DNA of 64,000 nt, from the NCBI GenBank assembly GCA_023415205.1, contig JAEZLR010000004.1, forward strand, positions 11,558 to 75,557, given 5' to 3'. The first letter of the stretch is position 1, and each line of letters begins with the position of its first letter. Under the pieces are notes generated by a model, which had not been told where the DNA came from, did not search any database, and saw nothing but the letters and a program-made list of their open reading frames with translations. This DNA comes from Bacillota bacterium (GTDB taxonomy: Bacteria > Bacillota > Clostridia > DSM-8532). Shown here in pieces: positions 10,401-18,131 of the stretch. A program made the translations under genes and the position numbers.

Positions 10401-10701
10401 GAAAACCGGTGGGAGTAACAGCAATAACATCACAGGGAGGCTTATTATGATGGATTACACCGATTACCTTCGACTTATGCTTCTGGCTGTGCCCCAGGAA
10501 AAAAAGGCCCGCAGGCTGGCGGATCTCATGCAGCTTAATATGCAGGAGGTTTCAGGGAACAAGGATCTCTTGCTGAATCAGTACAATACATACCTGTACA
10601 TCAAGGCTGATGTGGATTTTAAACCATGGTTCCTACCCGAGGAGTTATTTAAAAAAGATGGGGGGGCGATGATCAGTGTTCAATGGAGCCAGGGCTATTA
10701 A
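7423..10701 (+). CDS. very large DUF5702-like Tad-cluster protein with coiled coils
   Basis: This 1092-residue protein begins with one membrane segment (SVTIFVCIILAVIIPFSMVF), then the motif CRYRLAVKQVETALKTCGES, which is like TadE/TadG proteins and is described in Clostridia as DUF5702. Residues about 250-480 are rich in Glu, Gln, Lys and Ser with heptad-like spacing and are probably coiled coil. A hydrophobic stretch near residues 770-800 may be a second membrane segment. It probably lies mostly outside the membrane as a structural part of the Tad machine. Its size is striking beside ordinary TadE/F/G proteins of about 150-400 residues. Role is inferred from the operon; no catalytic motif was seen. 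Confidence 0.7.
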   Translation: MYFKPRGSVTIFVCIILAVIIPFSMVFIDLCRYRLAVKQVETALKTCGESMLAAYDRPLREQFGLMALYPRDEASINEEVFELLSQNLNEGSSLTGTSDLYGFKVRKVEAIPFYNYTETFVMDQQVAEFMKYRAPVQVVQEFVEKIKIMVGLMKESDMIEKKMGLDRLMNDIRSTLVNVHFMINEKLGGFNPASGSSTLKETALSNVSSLVPQATQEMTSANSEIAPIAEAKARYVELYPGFDQARRDSDAAEATRNAISRDIDAIESRLAQLRTQKANATGSAISAIDQSISQLESELSVKKEAYTRAEEAYKAAYQIYLDKDTEIAPSRSELQNRLPKVIQSLSKTLEHQDNLSASLNSLVSHMEVYIRYHNDLLAIIKELEPKLEDLEKQSQSLQAETEKTDGSVSDKIQGDLAKQLKCIKKETFAEMKSQLSSNLQQLEAWKGALTSYLTTVNEASGRIRTVLEKTTAFRDDLHNAQKTYEGYKEYDITSGFKTIETSLSNLKARDQMVGIYDVPPYSLEPSPNAEEAKAFNKWFKQKYEGAKPEEAQTGDDTEMEKVRGSMGDFAEVVGALGSEESDVEEDSEGSDSPIADIIRRIRLLPSVGGVKSSDEALKRIGKSIEEAAQNQAVANPFDAPVQGLDTVNEKEKGFFSYEIERITELMNLIKNALANGMESMMESLYMNEYIVSAFKNTATGSVLEYDIGWDRPLDQAFFDRAEVEYVLFGNSTEKENIGATQRSIFAIRLVFNLLHIYTDPGKIGTALSLATAIAGWTIFGVPVVQNFLLVVWAGLESYVDSEILKKGGRVPLIKTSSSWYLKAESLLEFKNILLKKISDFAIEQTETIIDDASEAIEETVTGIIDGIIDEVFGGIEQGYNQLTQEVFTFTESQMDALVGKDWLSGIKFDSLDTFTESLETEIKNKITSLFDQIKGFVPEKLAAFKAELKKKLRDLIFGNESYKAMVENLKEAGKNLINKGLQAAGDKMDSVLGKTGGSNSNNITGRLIMMDYTDYLRLMLLAVPQEKKARRLADLMQLNMQEVSGNKDLLLNQYNTYLYIKADVDFKPWFLPEELFKKDGGAMISVQWSQGY

Positions 10702-12043
10702 GAAACAGCCTAAGAATGATGCGGGTAGCGTAACCGTTGAAGCCTGTTTGGTTCTTCCGGTTTTTTTGATAGTTATTTTATCGCTGGCCTACTTTATTAA
10801 GATTTTTTATACCTATAATATGGTACAGGCCTCCCTTTCGGAAGTTGCCCGGCGTATTGGAAACTTCAGTTATTTCTATTATGTGTCCGGCTTAAAGGAT
10901 TATTCAGATGCACTGAGCCTTCAAGCGGAGCAGGCTGGAAATGAACTAGAAAAACAAAAAAATACTGTGCTGGATGCCGTAGGCTCCTTTAACGATACCT
11001 TCACCGGTATGGGCCAAGCCTTCTCCACAGGCGAACTGGATAGTATTCAACAGGTGATTGACGGTATGGATTCAATGGGAGAAAACACCAAGGAAGTGGA
11101 AGCATTGGTTCAATCCATTATCGCCGATCCTAAAGCCGAGCTCCGTCTTTTGATGACGGTTCTTGCCCAAAAGTTATCCTATGAAGCCACCAAGGGATTA
11201 GTCTGCCTCATTGCCAAGGGTGATCTCGGAGCGGAATTGGATAAGCGCGTTCTGGGAGATGGAGATGGCGCCTCTCTTTTAGGGATAAAAGGGGGGAAGA
11301 AGGGATTGGATTTCACTCAATCAAACGTATTCGGAGACAGGGAGACCTTGGAATTCGTGGTACATTACAGTGTGGATGTCCCCTTGGTCTTTGACCTTCT
11401 TCCGGATATTCAGCTTTCCAATAAGGTGAAAATTGTAGCATGGACAAGCGGAAGGGGTTCATCGGTGAGGAAGGCGAAAGAAACAACTTCCTCTTCTAGC
11501 ATTTGGGTGGATATGGATCAGGATCAGAGATATTGGGACAGGGGCTTGGAGATTGAGGATATCCACGTTGATAAAATCGTTAAGGAAAGAACTGAGAATC
11601 AAATGACAGCCGTTGCCACCTCAAAGAACTATCCCGTAATTGATGCCTATGCCTATAACACCACCTCAGGCGTGGTGGAGTATTATGATGTCTTCACCCT
11701 CAACCCTTTTCTAAAGACCTATACAAGCAACCCAAAGGCCATAGGCTATGAGATTAAGAAACACGCCAGACGGCTCCTTGATTGTGAGGCACCCGATGAG
11801 CTGGCCGGGATGAGCTTCAAGGAAGTAAAGCGCAAGGTGATCATCATTGTGCCTGAAAATGCACAGCTTGATGAAAAAGTGATCAATGAGGTGAAGGCGG
11901 ACCTTGCTGAGTATGGTGTTGAATTCGAGCTGCTAAAGCTCTACGGCCAATATACTCCCCCAGTAGAAGCTGATGGGCAGGGGGATACAGAAGAAGGGCA
12001 GCAGGAGACCAATCGTCAGGAGGAATTGCCCCTGGCCTCATAA
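10676..12043 (+). CDS. second TadE-like protein with long C-terminal domain
   Basis: The 455-residue protein starts at GTG 10676 and overlaps the previous gene by 26 bases. The N-terminus has a basic stretch then GSVTVEACLVLPVFLIVILS, again a Glu-containing pilin-like hydrophobic helix typical of TadE. The large remainder contains a helical section (residues about 70-160) and a C-terminal region with KRKVIIIVPENAQLDEKVIN. The tail is rich in Gln and Glu. It is likely another pseudopilin-like surface component. No catalytic motif was found. Confidence 0.72.
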   Translation: MFNGARAIKKQPKNDAGSVTVEACLVLPVFLIVILSLAYFIKIFYTYNMVQASLSEVARRIGNFSYFYYVSGLKDYSDALSLQAEQAGNELEKQKNTVLDAVGSFNDTFTGMGQAFSTGELDSIQQVIDGMDSMGENTKEVEALVQSIIADPKAELRLLMTVLAQKLSYEATKGLVCLIAKGDLGAELDKRVLGDGDGASLLGIKGGKKGLDFTQSNVFGDRETLEFVVHYSVDVPLVFDLLPDIQLSNKVKIVAWTSGRGSSVRKAKETTSSSSIWVDMDQDQRYWDRGLEIEDIHVDKIVKERTENQMTAVATSKNYPVIDAYAYNTTSGVVEYYDVFTLNPFLKTYTSNPKAIGYEIKKHARRLLDCEAPDELAGMSFKEVKRKVIIIVPENAQLDEKVINEVKADLAEYGVEFELLKLYGQYTPPVEADGQGDTEEGQQETNRQEELPLAS

Positions 12044-12090
12044 GGATTTGGAGGAATAGGGCATACCCATACTATGGGAGGAGATTTTAG

Positions 12091-13665
12091 ATGGACTCTT
12101 TCGGATCAAGCCGAGTCCCCGTTTTCAAGACAATTTCGGGGAAAAATTACATGGAATTTACCTTTAATAACGCGTCGGAACTGATTGGCTATCAGCTTGA
12201 AATGATTGCCCATAACTCTATAGAGGGCTTGTTGGGCTGTGAAATACTCCGTATCGACGGAAGGGTTCATTTAGCCTACGATATAACCTCCCTCATCCCC
12301 CTTGGAAAGCTATTTGAACGCAAGGTGTTTGTTCGGAGCGAGTTCCTGGCCCTTATCGGACAGATAACGGAATTGCTCAGAGTTTTGAATGACTATTTAC
12401 TGGATAGCGGTAGGTTGGTGTTTGACAATCAATATATCTTTATTGACCCACAAAGTCTGAAGCTATCCCTGGCATACCTTCCCCAAAGGGATGGACCCGA
12501 CAATCTGGAGCCCTTGAAAAATATGCTGCTGGAAACTATTATCCATCAGGTGCGTTTCGCCAATGAAAAAACCGATAATTTTATTCAGAAGCTGATTGAA
12601 TTGCTTAAGGAAAAGGAGCTTACCGCTTCCACACTACAGGAATACGCTAAGGATATGGAGGCCGTGGGATCGGCCTTGTCCATAGCCCCGACCCTTGAGG
12701 TAAAACGAGAAAATAATCCTTCCATGGAAGAAAAGACAAAAGCCAAGGCTGTTCCCTCAATTCCCAGGCCCATGGTGCAGCCTGGGATAGCTCAAAAGGC
12801 TACCGAAACCAGGATGGGCTTTCCATCAAAGTCCTATTTTGTTATGGGGAGCATTATCCTTGCTTTTCTGGCCTTTGGGGTCCTATTAGTGACGACAAAA
12901 ACCTTGTCCCCTGATAATCCGGATTTCTTCCTCTCTCTTTTTGGGTTTCTCCTTATAGGAGGGGCCTTGCTCTACCTTGTTTATACCAAGCTTTTTTCAC
13001 TGGATAAGCGAGTTGAGCTTAAAGTGGAAAATAAGCCCGTTGGGGCTCAGAGGGCGGTGTCAGAAACCGGAAGCCAAGCCAGTACACCCAAAAAACAGAC
13101 GGGCATGAGAACCTCATTATATCTTCCTAGCCAGAGAATGGTGCCGGATACCGTGGACATGTCCAAGCCAGTAGGGGATAGGGCGGCCTATGTCAACAAG
13201 GCTTTCAGTAGTCCTCAGCCTCTACAGGCTCGCCAGGAAGCAGCAATCACTTCAGAAGATGTTTCCACTAGAATTGGGCCTAAAAAGGAAGCAGTGAAAG
13301 GGGAGGAAAGGGTACAGGATCGCACCATGCTTCTTGATGCAAACCATTTGAAATATCCAACCCTTCAAAGGGTTCGTGGCGGTGAGGGTTTATTGATCCC
13401 CATAACACACTTTCCTTTTATGATAGGAAGGTTATCCGGCCAGGTGGATTACTGCTTGAATAATCCAGCCATCGGAAAAATGCATGTGGAGCTTAAAAAG
13501 ACCGAGGAAGGGATTTTTGTTACCGACATGAATTCCCGGAACGGAACATGGGTTAATGGAGAGCGGATTGAACCCAGCAGAGACTTCAGGCTGGAGCACG
13601 GAGCCCATTTGACGGTGGCCAATGAGGAATTTATCTTCAACCAGAGCAAAGGAGAAGGAGAATAA
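12091..13665 (+). CDS. DUF6382-like / FHA-domain membrane protein
   Basis: This 524-residue protein is the last gene of the Tad cluster, behind a GGGAGGAG ribosome site. Residues 1-180 resemble the DUF6382 domain that often precedes FHA domains in Clostridia. Two membrane helices lie near residues 249-300, then a low-complexity linker, then a C-terminal FHA domain near residues 434-520 with FMIGRLSGQVDYCLNNPAIG and DMNSRNGTWVNGERI. FHA domains bind phosphothreonine. Here the usual Ser of the SxxH box is Gly (GKMH), so phosphopeptide binding may be altered. It could link the Tad machine to Ser/Thr kinase signalling; that is inference. Confidence 0.75.
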   Translation: MDSFGSSRVPVFKTISGKNYMEFTFNNASELIGYQLEMIAHNSIEGLLGCEILRIDGRVHLAYDITSLIPLGKLFERKVFVRSEFLALIGQITELLRVLNDYLLDSGRLVFDNQYIFIDPQSLKLSLAYLPQRDGPDNLEPLKNMLLETIIHQVRFANEKTDNFIQKLIELLKEKELTASTLQEYAKDMEAVGSALSIAPTLEVKRENNPSMEEKTKAKAVPSIPRPMVQPGIAQKATETRMGFPSKSYFVMGSIILAFLAFGVLLVTTKTLSPDNPDFFLSLFGFLLIGGALLYLVYTKLFSLDKRVELKVENKPVGAQRAVSETGSQASTPKKQTGMRTSLYLPSQRMVPDTVDMSKPVGDRAAYVNKAFSSPQPLQARQEAAITSEDVSTRIGPKKEAVKGEERVQDRTMLLDANHLKYPTLQRVRGGEGLLIPITHFPFMIGRLSGQVDYCLNNPAIGKMHVELKKTEEGIFVTDMNSRNGTWVNGERIEPSRDFRLEHGAHLTVANEEFIFNQSKGEGE

Positions 13666-13671
13666 AGCAAA

Positions 13672-13697
13672 GAGGCCATCCTTAAGTGGACGGCCTC
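13672..13697. terminator. bidirectional terminator-like hairpin
   Basis: GAGGCC-A-TCC pairs with GGA-C-GGCCTC around a short loop. Read on the - strand it is followed by TTTGCTTTATT, which suits termination of the two small - strand genes. On the + strand it lies directly after the FHA gene but has only a weak T tract. Confidence 0.6.
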
Positions 13698-13714
13698 CTT
13701 GTGAAAACCAGAGT

Positions 13715-13816
13715 TTATTTTGGACTTTGGTTTTGTGAGTCGTTTGCGCCCCTCGATGCATTTTGCTTATCGTTGGGATTTTGCTTTTTGGGCGCGTTGC
13801 TTTTATTCTTTGCCAT
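13715..13816 (-). CDS. small hydrophilic Asn/Gln/Lys-rich protein, 33 residues
   Basis: This short frame reads MAKNKSNAPKKQNPNDKQ and continues in the same style to 33 residues. It has AGGTG about 6 bases before its ATG (complement of 13814-13816). It contains no hydrophobic segment and is dominated by Asn, Gln, Lys, Ser and Pro. Directly upstream on the same strand is a second tiny gene of the same composition (13890-14033). The pair ends at the hairpin at 13672-13697. Composition resembles small spore-core or minor acid-soluble proteins, but no family was recognised. Confidence 0.45.
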   Translation of the reverse strand: MAKNKSNAPKKQNPNDKQNASRGANDSQNQSPK

Positions 13817-13889
13817 TCTATCACCTACATTATCATCTTCAGTTTTTAATGCGTTTATTCATGCAAAGATAGCCATGTAAAAATGTCGA

Positions 13890-14033
13890 TTAACGATAGG
13901 GAGCTTCGTTGCCGGGGGTCTTAGGGTTCTTGCTGTTTGGAACCTGATTGGCTCTTTTTTCGTTTTCCTGGTTCTGAGATTGCTTTTGGTTGCCAAATGA
14001 AGCCGAGCTGTTGGGCCCTTTCTTTTCTGCCAT
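13890..14033 (-). CDS. small hydrophilic Asn/Gln/Lys-rich protein, 47 residues
   Basis: The frame begins MAEKKGPNSSASFGNQKQSQ and is 47 residues long. Its ribosome site is excellent: GAAAGGAGTG five bases before the ATG. It is hydrophilic and rich in Asn, Gln, Lys, Ser and Pro, like its neighbour downstream on the same strand, which suggests tandem paralogues. A promoter-like pair lies at 14087-14115. The strong ribosome site and matched composition argue that it is a real gene. A role as a small spore protein is a guess from composition and from signs that the host sporulates. Confidence 0.55.
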   Translation of the reverse strand: MAEKKGPNSSASFGNQKQSQNQENEKRANQVPNSKNPKTPGNEAPYR

Positions 14034-14086
14034 AATATCACTCCTTTCATTACTGTTTGGAGGTATTGTTGACAGGATAAAAGAAG

Positions 14087-14115
14087 ATTATACCAGCCCT
14101 AAGGGATTTTAATAA
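14087..14115 (-). promoter_or_regulatory. promoter-like pair before the small genes
   Basis: On the - strand TTATTA (complement of 14110-14115) and TATAAT (complement of 14087-14092) are 17 bases apart. The pair lies just after the aroF-pheA stop and about 50 bases before the 47-residue gene. Confidence 0.35.
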
Positions 14116-14127
14116 TAAAACCTTTGA

Positions 14128-15693
14128 TCAAGGCCTGCGCGCCCTGAATACGACAAATTCAGTGAAGTTATCCCCCTCATCCTGAATGTTTTCCTTAATG
14201 ATGGTCAAGCGGTTAAGGCTTGCAGCTGTCCGGCTTGCAATGGCGGCCGAGCATTTGTCATTAAGGGCGGCAACGGCGGCCGCAGCGGCCGAGGTGGTGG
14301 AATAAGGAATGATCTGGCACTCGGGCATGGACTCAAGGAATTTTTTACATTGCTCCAGAGCCTTGTAGTGGGAATAGATTTTGCGGACACTGGAAAGCTC
14401 GGTTCCCGGAGTGGCCACAAGCATCTGATGGATAGGTATCCTCACCCGTTCAATAATTTCAAACCTGTCTTCTTCCAATCGCTCAACAACTTCCTTGACT
14501 TTTCCGACCAAAGTGTTTTCATAGGGCACCACACCAATCTCTATTTTCCCGTTTGTAACGGCCTCAAAAACATCCTCAAAGCGTTCCAGGCCGGTAAGGG
14601 CAGAGGAGGGATACACCTTTTCGGCAGCCTCGTTTGCGAAGGAGCCGGGTGTGCCGGCATAGGCAACGGTATGGGGAATGGAGAGATTTTTTCCTTCCAA
14701 GCGGGCATATTCCTTGAGCTTGGGCATGATGTAGGAAAATTCTGCGGGCGTAATGGATTGAGGTCCGTCGGACAAAGCTCTGCTAGGATTGTTATGAACT
14801 TCAATCACCAGGCCGTCGGCACCTACAGCCACTGCTGCTTTGGAAAGGGGCTCAACCATCCAGGAAAGCCCTGTGCCATGGCTGGGATCAACCAGAACCG
14901 GAAGATGGCTAATACGCTTTAATGCTGGGACAGCGCTTAAATCCAGTGTGTTGCGTGTATAGGTTTCATGGGTGCGAATACCGCGCTCACAAAGGATAAC
15001 ATTTTGGTTCCCCTCACTCATGATATACTCACAGGCCATCAAAAGTTCTTCCAGCGTGTTGGCGAAGCCTCTTTTCAGGAGGATGGGCTTATTGATGCGG
15101 CCCAGCTCCTTTAAAAGCTCAAAATTCTGCATATTGCGGGCGCCCACCTGAATAAGATCCACATACTGCTCAAATATCTCCAGATAGACAGGGTTGGTTA
15201 TCTCAGATACGATGGGCAGGCCGGTAGCCTCACCTGCTCTTTTCAAAAGCATCAACCCCTCTGCTCTGAGGCCTTGAAAGGCGTAAGGGGAGGTACGGGG
15301 CTTAAAGGCACCACCGCGAAGCATGTTTGCGCCGGAGTTCTTAACCTGTTGTGCAATTTGTAAAATCTGTCCTTCGGACTCTACCGAGCAGGGGCCTGCT
15401 ATCACCACAAGCTCCTTCCCACCCACTTCCAGAGGGCCCACCCTGACGATGGAGCTTTCGGGATGGAACTTGCGGTTGGCTTTTTTAAAGGGCTCCTGAA
15501 CCTTTAGAACCTTTTCCACGGCTTCTTGCATGCTCACCTCATCAATGGACAGGTGTGAGGTATCTCCCACAAGACCGAATACCGTTTTCTCAGTACCATA
15601 GATGGGGTTGACTGATAACCCTTTTTCTTGAAGCCATATTTTTAAGGCCTCTACCTTTTCAGAGTCCATACCCTGCTTTAAGACAATAATCAT
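14128..15693 (-). CDS. DAHP synthase-prephenate dehydratase fusion
   Basis: This 521-residue protein joins the first step of aromatic synthesis to a Phe-branch step. Residues 1-70 look like the ferredoxin-like feedback domain of type I-beta DAHP synthases. Residues about 75-335 are the synthase barrel (VVIAGPCSVES, GGAFKPRTSPYAFQG, LVDPSHGTG). Residues about 345-521 are a prephenate dehydratase (VAYAGTPGSFANEAAEKVYP, GVVPYENT, and the end DEGDNFTEFVVF). The usual catalytic-loop TRF reads TEF here, and no C-terminal ACT domain follows. A T-box leader with a Phe-type specifier lies upstream, matching the product pathway. Whether the dehydratase half is fully active is uncertain. Confidence 0.88.
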   Translation of the reverse strand: MIIVLKQGMDSEKVEALKIWLQEKGLSVNPIYGTEKTVFGLVGDTSHLSIDEVSMQEAVEKVLKVQEPFKKANRKFHPESSIVRVGPLEVGGKELVVIAGPCSVESEGQILQIAQQVKNSGANMLRGGAFKPRTSPYAFQGLRAEGLMLLKRAGEATGLPIVSEITNPVYLEIFEQYVDLIQVGARNMQNFELLKELGRINKPILLKRGFANTLEELLMACEYIMSEGNQNVILCERGIRTHETYTRNTLDLSAVPALKRISHLPVLVDPSHGTGLSWMVEPLSKAAVAVGADGLVIEVHNNPSRALSDGPQSITPAEFSYIMPKLKEYARLEGKNLSIPHTVAYAGTPGSFANEAAEKVYPSSALTGLERFEDVFEAVTNGKIEIGVVPYENTLVGKVKEVVERLEEDRFEIIERVRIPIHQMLVATPGTELSSVRKIYSHYKALEQCKKFLESMPECQIIPYSTTSAAAAAVAALNDKCSAAIASRTAASLNRLTIIKENIQDEGDNFTEFVVFRARRP

Positions 15694-15724
15694 GTTCCAT
15701 CCTCCTCAAATTTTCATTAAATGA

Positions 15725-16020
15725 CAGCAAAAAAGCCTTCGTCTCCTATAAAAGGGACGAAGGCTCTATCCTTCGCGGTACCACCCAATTTCATCAATTC
15801 CTTGATGCACTTACTTAAGATACGGGATTGCTCCGATATCCTGCCCCGATAACGTTGGGCGTTACGCACTTGCCTACTAGCCTTAAGGCATTGAGCTCGT
15901 GTGCTCAGGGGAGAACTTCGGTAACCCTTGAATCCTAAAACCACTCTCAGTCTATGATGGTTTCTCCCTGTAAGTCGATGGCTACTTACTTTTCCCCGTC
16001 ACCGCATGTTGCTATGTTTT
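15725..16020 (-). promoter_or_regulatory. T-box leader, probably tRNA-Phe responsive
   Basis: On the - strand the leader carries a Stem I region (start GACGGGGAAAAGTA; terminal stem AAACCA/TGGTTT; then CCCTGAGC), the antiterminator box GGGTGGTACCGCG (complement of 15773-15785), and a terminator hairpin AGCCTTCGTC/GACGAAGGCT followed by six Ts. By position in the specifier loop, directly before TCCCCTGAGC, the specifier codon is UUC (complement of 15913-15915), which calls tRNA-Phe. Uncharged tRNA-Phe would allow read-through into the aroF-pheA fusion. T-box identity is very firm; the specifier is read by eye. Confidence 0.9.
15733..15765 (-). terminator. T-box attenuator terminator
   Basis: A 10-base stem, AGCCTTCGTC with GACGAAGGCT, is followed on the - strand by TTTTTTGCTG. 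It is the regulated terminator of the T-box leader and is mutually exclusive with the antiterminator. Confidence 0.85.
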
Positions 16021-16024
16021 TTAT

Positions 16025-16054
16025 ATCATATGCCTGTTGAGGTTACTTTGTCAA
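16025..16054 (-). promoter_or_regulatory. sigma-A promoter of the T-box/aroF-pheA transcript
   Basis: On the - strand a perfect TTGACA (complement of 16049-16054) and TATGAT (complement of 16025-16030) are 18 bases apart, just upstream of the T-box leader. Confidence 0.7.
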
Positions 16055-16149
16055 GAACCATAATAAAAGTTAGGTCAAAGCATTGAAATTGTAACCTAAA
16101 AGGAAATCACATAATAGGATAGTATGGGAAGTCTTGGAGGAAGGCTTTT

Positions 16150-17016
16150 ATGTTTGAGGAGAGATCATGTTTCAAAGAGTTCTATCCTTCCCTTTGTAAT
16201 ACTGAGTCCAAGGTGACATCGGTAGAACAGTATATTAAGGCCATTGATGACGCCTACAGGGTTCTGTGGGGTCCAGCCCAGGAGGAGTCGGATATAAAAT
16301 ACAGTCCCAAGCTATGGTTTAGAGGCTTACGGGCCTTTGATTATCCCTTGCTTCCCTCTATCGGACGAAGGGGGCTGAATGTGGAATATGAAACCATTTT
16401 TCTATCAAAATTTAAGTCAAAGGCGGTGCCCTTTCTTGACCAGGTTCCCATTAGACCTGCGGTAGAAGGCGTCAGTGCCTATTGGGAATGGTTGTTCCTT
16501 ATGCAGCACTACGGCGCGCCTACCCGATTAATGGATTGGTCGGAGGATGCCTTGGTAGCCCTTGTTTTTGCTATTGATACCTCGGCCTCCGAGGAGGAAA
16601 AAGAAAAGGATGCAGCGGTGTGGTGTCTCAATCCCGTCATGCTGAATACCGCCTTCACCTTTCATGATTTTTATCCCCCGGGGTATATCCCCAATGTTCA
16701 GGAAAAGGGAGTCTATGAGATGTTCGGTCCCATCGCCAACCCTTTTCAAAACAAAAAGCCGGCGGCTGTTTATGGGCCCCTGAACAGCTCAAAAATTATT
16801 GTTCAGCGGGGTACCTTTACCGTATTTCCCTATACGACGCCATTGGTAGACCTTAAGGATTTGCCTGACAGTGACCGGTATCTTCAAAAGATTGTTATTG
16901 CCAAGGACTTCAGAGAGGCCTTGACTGAACAATTGCGGAGGTATGGCATTCATAAGGCCCAGCTTATGCCGGAGCTGTCCTCGGTAGCCCTGGAGATTTT
17001 GCAGGAGGGCTTTTGA
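16150..17016 (+). CDS. FRG-domain protein
   Basis: This 288-residue soluble protein carries the FRG domain: LWFRGLRAFDYPLLPSIGRR near residue 56 and QHYGAPTRLMDWSEDALVAL near residue 119. FRG domains are named for the Phe-Arg-Gly motif; their biochemical role is unsettled, though they recur in phage-related and defence contexts. It stands alone, divergent from the aromatic operon, with a GGAGGA ribosome site about 8 bases before the ATG. No partner domain, signal or membrane segment is present. No function is assigned. Confidence 0.8.
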   Translation: MFEERSCFKEFYPSLCNTESKVTSVEQYIKAIDDAYRVLWGPAQEESDIKYSPKLWFRGLRAFDYPLLPSIGRRGLNVEYETIFLSKFKSKAVPFLDQVPIRPAVEGVSAYWEWLFLMQHYGAPTRLMDWSEDALVALVFAIDTSASEEEKEKDAAVWCLNPVMLNTAFTFHDFYPPGYIPNVQEKGVYEMFGPIANPFQNKKPAAVYGPLNSSKIIVQRGTFTVFPYTTPLVDLKDLPDSDRYLQKIVIAKDFREALTEQLRRYGIHKAQLMPELSSVALEILQEGF

Positions 17017-17042
17017 GCAGAAAATAATGAGAATTTCACTTT

Positions 17043-18131
17043 TCAGGCTTTATACCGGTGATAAACCAGACAAATCAGTGTGATCACCCCACAATAGCCT
17101 ACGGCGGGGTAGAGATATTTCACAAGGTTCGAGAAGCCTGCCAGACTTGCACAAAAAGCTGCGAACGTACTTCCTGTGATGATCAGGGAAGCACGTTTTT
17201 TATTTCTAGCTAGGTTGCCTTGAGAGCCGGAGGGGAGCTTTTGTATAGCATCTCCACATAATCGAGCAGCAAAGCCATAGAGATTTCCAACCGCAGTGGT
17301 ATAGATTTCAGCAAGAAGCACAACCCCATAAATTCCACGAACGATAGGAGAAATGCGGCCTGCCACGATGATCATGGGAACCTCCACATCCCTGATGATA
17401 TCACCATTCACCCGGAGGGCGAGATAGATAGCCACCGCACCCAGGCCAAGACCCAGGCCACCCAGTATGGCTCCGTTTTTTATCAGTCTTTTATTTCCCG
17501 CTTCATACCCTAGAGGCCCCAATATGGCAATGGCTGTTACCGAATTATAGGAGGTATAGATAATGGCAGACCAAAGCCAATTCCGGAGAAAGCCGGGCTG
17601 GGGAAGGGATACCGGCATAGGATTGACCTTTGAGGCCATGAGAAGCGATGCGATACTCACCCCGATGGCACTGAGGATTAAAAAGGGAACCACGATACTG
17701 ATGGAATTGATAATTTCCTGGAAGCCTCCCAAGACGGTAATCAGGGTGATGACGGCCATGAAGAGGCTCCCAACAATGGGATGAATGTTGTACTCCTGGG
17801 TGAAAAGAGCACCCGACCCAGCCATCATGGCTGTTAAGGCCCCAAAGAGGAAGAAGGTAATAATCCCGTCGGAGAAGGTACCCAAAACAGTACCGCCCGT
17901 TTCCTTTACCACGGGAAGGTGGGAAGACACCTTAAGCTTTAAGCCCAGTTCCATGATGATATAGCCAAAATACATGAAAAGCAGGGTGACCACTAAAAGA
18001 CCCCATAGGCCCATGGGGCCGAAGCTCACAAAAAACTGAAGCATTTCCTGGCCTGAGGCAAAGCCGGCACCCACGATGGTGCCGATATATGTGCCTGCCA
18101 CCTGAAGCATGGTGATTTTTTTATTTTTCAA
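17043..18131 (-). CDS. YkvI-family membrane transporter
   Basis: This protein has about ten hydrophobic segments and the LeuT-like start VAGTYIGTIVGAGFASGQEM found in YkvI-type transporters, related to spore-germination and amino-acid permeases. The better start is TTG (complement of 18129-18131), because GAGGAGAGG lies 6 bases before it; a longer frame starts at 18152 without a good site. The substrate is unknown. It lies downstream of pepF on the same strand, separated by a strong hairpin, so it is probably transcribed separately. Confidence 0.75.
   Translation of the reverse strand: MKNKKITMLQVAGTYIGTIVGAGFASGQEMLQFFVSFGPMGLWGLLVVTLLFMYFGYIIMELGLKLKVSSHLPVVKETGGTVLGTFSDGIITFFLFGALTAMMAGSGALFTQEYNIHPIVGSLFMAVITLITVLGGFQEIINSISIVVPFLILSAIGVSIASLLMASKVNPMPVSLPQPGFLRNWLWSAIIYTSYNSVTAIAILGPLGYEAGNKRLIKNGAILGGLGLGLGAVAIYLALRVNGDIIRDVEVPMIIVAGRISPIVRGIYGVVLLAEIYTTAVGNLYGFAARLCGDAIQKLPSGSQGNLARNKKRASLIITGSTFAAFCASLAGFSNLVKYLYPAVGYCGVITLICLVYHRYKA

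Noticed and set aside
13686..13880. 64-residue + strand frame after the FHA gene
   Set aside because: It overlaps the - strand small genes that have better ribosome sites, and it has no site or family match of its own.
14350..14922. 190-residue frame antisense to the aroF-pheA fusion
   Set aside because: It lies wholly inside a gene with clear enzyme motifs; it is a frame shadow.
15717..15944. 75-residue frame in the T-box leader
   Set aside because: It covers the antiterminator and Stem I of a clear T-box and has no ribosome site.
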